Part shown: positions 60,901 to 64,000 of the stretch, one piece after another
Layout: every line of letters begins with the position of its first letter
Position numbering within the stretch: position 1 is the stretch's first letter
NCBI GenBank assembly: GCA_023078555.1
Contig: CM041196.1
Coordinates: 5,963,658 to 6,027,657, forward strand
DNA from: Ulva prolifera
Taxonomy: Eukaryota; Chlorophyta; Ulvophyceae; Ulvales; Ulvaceae
Reading direction: 5' to 3'
Length of the DNA stretch: 64,000 bases
Position numbers and translations under genes: made by a program
The notes under the pieces: generated by a model
Told to the model about the DNA's origin: nothing
The model's database searches: none
The model's input: the letters and a program-made list of their open reading frames with translations, nothing else

Positions 60901-62961
60901 TCGGACACGAATCACAAACGACGGACAACATCACGGATCCACCAGCGTGTGAGCGCTGAACATGTGCTCAGGAATGACGCATGGGTGCGCGACGCAGGGC
61001 CCCCCACCCCCCGCCCCCCGGCAGCGGCGCACCACGTCGCCGGTGATGTGGCTCACAAGGGCAATGCATGACACCCACCGCCCCGCGCCGATCACCCCGG
61101 CGGCCATCACCGCGACATGCCACCGCCCCATCGCCGCGCTGATGCACCGCAGCGGCTCCACCGCATCCCCATCTGTGGGCCCCTGGTAGCCCCCCAGCTG
61201 CAGGCCCCCCTCTGCTGCCTCCCGCACTGCCTTGAGGATCGCGGACGCCTCCACGCGCCGCTGCCGGACGTCGGCAGGCGGTGGCGCCGCCGCGGGCGGC
61301 GGCGCTTCGGTTGAGCCGCCGTGCATCCCGGCAAGTGTCAGGGGTACGGGCGCCGGGGGCGGGGTGAGGGGGACGCTGAGGAGGGATAGGGTTTGGGAGG
61401 TGAGCCAGGCGACGCGGGCGCCGTCGGCTGCGAGCGGCACGCCGGCCGGCGCGATTGACAAGCATGATGGTGCAGCTGAGTCCCCTGCACCAGGTCACCG
61501 GCGTCCAAGATGTATCATGGCTGGGGAACGCCTTCACAGCAAATCGGGGAGATGACCCGGTGCCGTTCGCAGGTACGCGGATGTGTGCGGGACCAGTCAC
61601 TCAAGATCAATCAACGAGGCGAATGCCGTGTTTCAAGGTTCGATTCTCAGGCCCTAAAGGTCCCCTCCCAATACAAAAACAACTGCAGGTGCCCAGGGTT
61701 GCACACCTGCCTCCGCTTCCGCCACAACCCTGCCGCTGGCGGCAGCGTCCTCCGCCCGCAGAACCTTCCCGAAGGTTCCATAGCCTGCGTACCACACCAG
61801 CGCCCCCCGCGTCGCCAGCATGACGCTCCGCACGCCATCCTCCCCGCCCTCAACACTGCTGGATTTGCCGCTGAGCAGGCTCTCAGAGGCATCGCCGCCC
61901 TCCCCCCCCTCCAGCACCTGCAGGCTACAGATCGGGTCCCCACCCAGCTCCCGCCCTAGCTCGACCGCGAGTTTCGCAGCCGCGCTGATCTGCAGAGTCG
62001 TGACGCCGCGGCGGTCTTTGAGCGCGACGCGGCGCAGCGTGATGATGTGGCATGCGCCGTCGGCGCAGCCGACCGCGATCTCCCGCGCGCCGAGCCAGGC
62101 TGCCGACACGGGCGTGGCACCGCGGAGCTGCGGCAGGCGGCCGGCGCTGATGGCGGTGCCGTCGCAGGAGGTGAGGAGGGCGTCGTAGGTGGGGCCGCTG
62201 GGGCTGTGGCGGGGGCCGGGGGAGGGTGCGGGTTGGTATGTGAGGCTGAGGAAGGCCTGGTTCGAGTTGTGTGGGGAGATGGCGAGCACAGATGCCTGGC
62301 ATGTGGTGTCTTCTCGGCCTCGCATGGCGATGTTCTTGGTACAACCTGCATAGACCTCATGTAGAGTTGGTTTGCGTCCTTCTGTACACAGCTTGTGTTT
62401 GGTACAGTGCAGGCGGTTTTGCGAGAGTCAGGTGAACCTGGCCAGATGCGAGGAACAAATGATCGTGGGCAGCGGTATCCACACGATGCAAAGTAGCGTT
62501 AGATAATATGACAGGGGATGCGCACGGAATGTCTCTTGGACTGTAAGGTCTCCGGTGTCGGTCAGGACATACGTCCAGCCGGACATAATGGCCACATTGA
62601 TCACCTGCTGTGGCTTCGAGGCCCTACAGCACAATTAGCCAAGTAGTGTGAGCGTATACTTGTATCTGACGGCAATTGACATGTTTGAGTGTTGTGGTAT
62701 GTACACTGATTGACGCATGACGAAAGCGACAAGGTCCAGATGTGCGTGTGTCCATCGTCGCACACACAAGATGACCACACGAGGCGCAGAGGTCACATAT
62801 GTTGATGAATGCGAGCTTTGGCGAGGTTGTATAGCGCGATCGCTGGTGAACTTCAAACGGGCGCCAGTGCAGATCGGTGCACGGGAAGCGTACTGGCCGT
62901 GCAGCCCCACGAACTGCTCCACGGGGCCCAGCAGGAAGTTATTCATCTTCGACGACATCAT
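54930..62961 (-). CDS. VPS18: VPS18 (Pep3) homologue, HOPS/CORVET subunit
   Basis: There are twelve exons: about 62.85-62.96 kb (exon 1, donor uncertain), 62526-62604, 61707-62345, 61033-61484, 60363-60816, 59641-59780, 59146-59476, 58386-58707, 57493-57889, 56566-56955, 56007-56172 and 54930-55303. Phases agree at every junction from exon 2 on. Exons 2-5 give the beta-propeller (VSAAWLGAREIAVGCADGA, GVRSVMLATRGALVWYAG). The solenoid has HDIWRDFVAVGDSAAALRLL, ARDAGDYVRAARSL, LALWLLEILLV, RYLQSRAIYCGWRDRTLHDL, KTHGKLAAARRIL and MQRRLWLSVLRRVM; VEDVLGLLPEQQ follows. The RING-like end has CFAC and FPSGACYHTSC. VPS18 is the core subunit of the tethers that drive late endosome/vacuole fusion. At about 1250-1300 aa it is longer than the usual 970-1000, because of Ala/Gly-rich inserts. 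Confidence 0.82.
58819..58858. repeat. Inverted repeat in a VPS18 intron
   Basis: The 15-bp arms CGCCGACGTATTGCG and CGCAACACGTCGGCG have one mismatch and a 10-base loop. They lie in the intron between exons 7 and 8. Confidence 0.75.
59967..59982. repeat. Homopolymer run of 16 G in a VPS18 intron
   Basis: A G run lies in the intron between exons 5 and 6. It is length-unstable. Confidence 0.85.
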
Positions 62962-64000
62962 CGCTTTGCAGTTTTCTCCTCGAACGCCATGACTGTGCGG
63001 GCCGCGTCTTCAGCTCAGGCGCTTCAGTCAGAAGGACCACAGCTTCAAACGACTCCCTTCCTTATCAGATAATTGCAGCTTGGCTCAGCATGCATCCTCA
63101 TGTTGCATGATGCGCTTGTTGCGTCAACTGTTGCGTCGTCGGAGACCAATCAGTAGAGACACAGCGGCAAGGGGGGCACCTGCCCAAGGAAGACTTCGAG
63201 ATACGTTCAGATAACATCAATTCACGAACTCTGAGCATAAATTGTCAAAGAAAAATGGAGCTTTGTTTCGCGTAGGCAATCTCGCGTGTATATTACAATA
63301 TCTCGCGACAAGAAGCACATAATCATCGAGGTGACTGCGGGCCAACGACAGCGGTGCTGCGTGTCCTCCCAGATTTTCGGGTCTGCCTCCGACATACGTC
63401 TCTTTTCGCCACGTCCGCTATCAAATCAATTTTTTGCCACGTTTGGGCCATGAAGGCCTGTGGCGCACTTGGAGGTCAAATCCATGGCTCTTGTAGCCAC
63501 TAAACAGCACCCTCATGGGCCCCACAGCCCTGCGCTGTGGTCACACATATCCCCCAAAAATGGAGACGTCCATTTGATAAAGTTTTCATGTTAGCATCCT
63601 CAGTTGTGCCACCAAATGTGATCTCTCACTAACAACACAAGATCAGCAAGCATCAGAGCATGCAGCATGCACCGCCCATGCATGTTTGCGGTTCATGCAA
63701 CAGCAAGCTTCGGGTGGCTTCAGCCACAGCTGCGGTACCCCTACTTCACGGACGCGATTAGGCCGGACACCTGTTCCGATGGAGTGCCAGACTGCATCAC
63801 ACCAACATACGCAGCGGACGCAGATCCCCCTACGCCACCGGCAACATCGCATGTGACGCCCACCCAGACCCGGCCCCCAAACCACAGTAGAGCTTGAGGT
63901 CACCACCGCAGCAGCGGCAGAGGCCGGATCAATGCACAGCATACACAGCGCGCGCAGGCTCCGCGCACACCCGCCCGGGGCCTCCTACCCCACAAGCGCG
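62962..64000. other. No gene recognised
   Basis: This is upstream of the VPS18 start and should contain its promoter and 5' untranslated region. No TATA box, further exon or repeat could be supported. Confidence 0.4.

Noticed and set aside
60118-60915. 265-aa continuous ORF taken as a single exon
   Set aside because: Only 60363-60816 is bounded by splice sites that keep phase with neighbouring VPS18 exons; the ends of the ORF are intronic.

Overview
This is a eukaryotic nuclear window. It holds intron-rich genes, two large LTR retrotransposons nested one inside the other, a gag-only LTR element array, a hAT DNA transposon and many local duplications. Exons are GC-rich and Ala/Gly/Pro-rich. 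Introns typically open with GTGCGC or GTGAG and close with CTGCAG, a style common in GC-rich microalgae. A green alga or similar protist is my best guess, but nothing here fixes the species. No prokaryotic operon, rRNA, tRNA or CRISPR array was seen.

Left part (1-17.8 kb). An 861-bp sequence at the window start recurs, apparently identical, at 16936-17796. Between the copies lies an unrecognised minus-strand gene (coding exons near 14.4-14.1, 9.3-8.56 and 8.47-8.06 kb, possibly ending at 1.5-1.8 kb). One of its coding exons is split by a 4820-bp LTR-internal-LTR-internal-LTR array (9306-14125, target duplication CGAGT) of a small copia-like element that encodes only Gag. Its primer-binding site matches the anticodon loop of initiator Met-tRNA (half-tRNA priming). 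A 1140-bp hAT element with perfect 18-bp ends and an 8-bp target duplication lies upstream (14997-16136). Several long, nearly loop-free palindromes are scattered here, the best a perfect 56-bp one at 14471-14526.

Middle (19.2-53.3 kb). A roughly 9-kb module is tandemly duplicated. Each unit carries a three-exon minus-strand gene for a VOC/PhnB-like (glyoxalase-fold) protein of about 165 aa, a two-exon minus-strand gene for a secreted Cys-rich protein with long (Asn-Glu-Gly)n tracts alternating with Lys/Arg clusters, a truncated VOC tail, and a conserved plus-strand block that may be exonic. In the left unit, intron 2 of the VOC gene holds a 16.4-kb insertion. This is a Ty3/gypsy chromovirus (26567-42963, minus strand, target duplication CCACA) that itself received a Ty1/copia element (28205-34792, plus strand, target duplication CAGGA). 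Both have near-identical LTRs and so are recent. The gypsy copy has an in-frame UGA between gag and pol and a micro-duplication frameshift in the integrase zinc region. The copia copy has a frameshift at a T6 run.

Right part (54.9-63.0 kb). One twelve-exon minus-strand gene encodes a VPS18 (Pep3) homologue, the HOPS/CORVET subunit: N-terminal beta-propeller, alpha-solenoid and a C-terminal RING-like region in which several zinc ligands are missing. All splice phases from exon 2 to exon 12 are compatible. Little can be read in 53.3-54.9 kb and after 63.0 kb.
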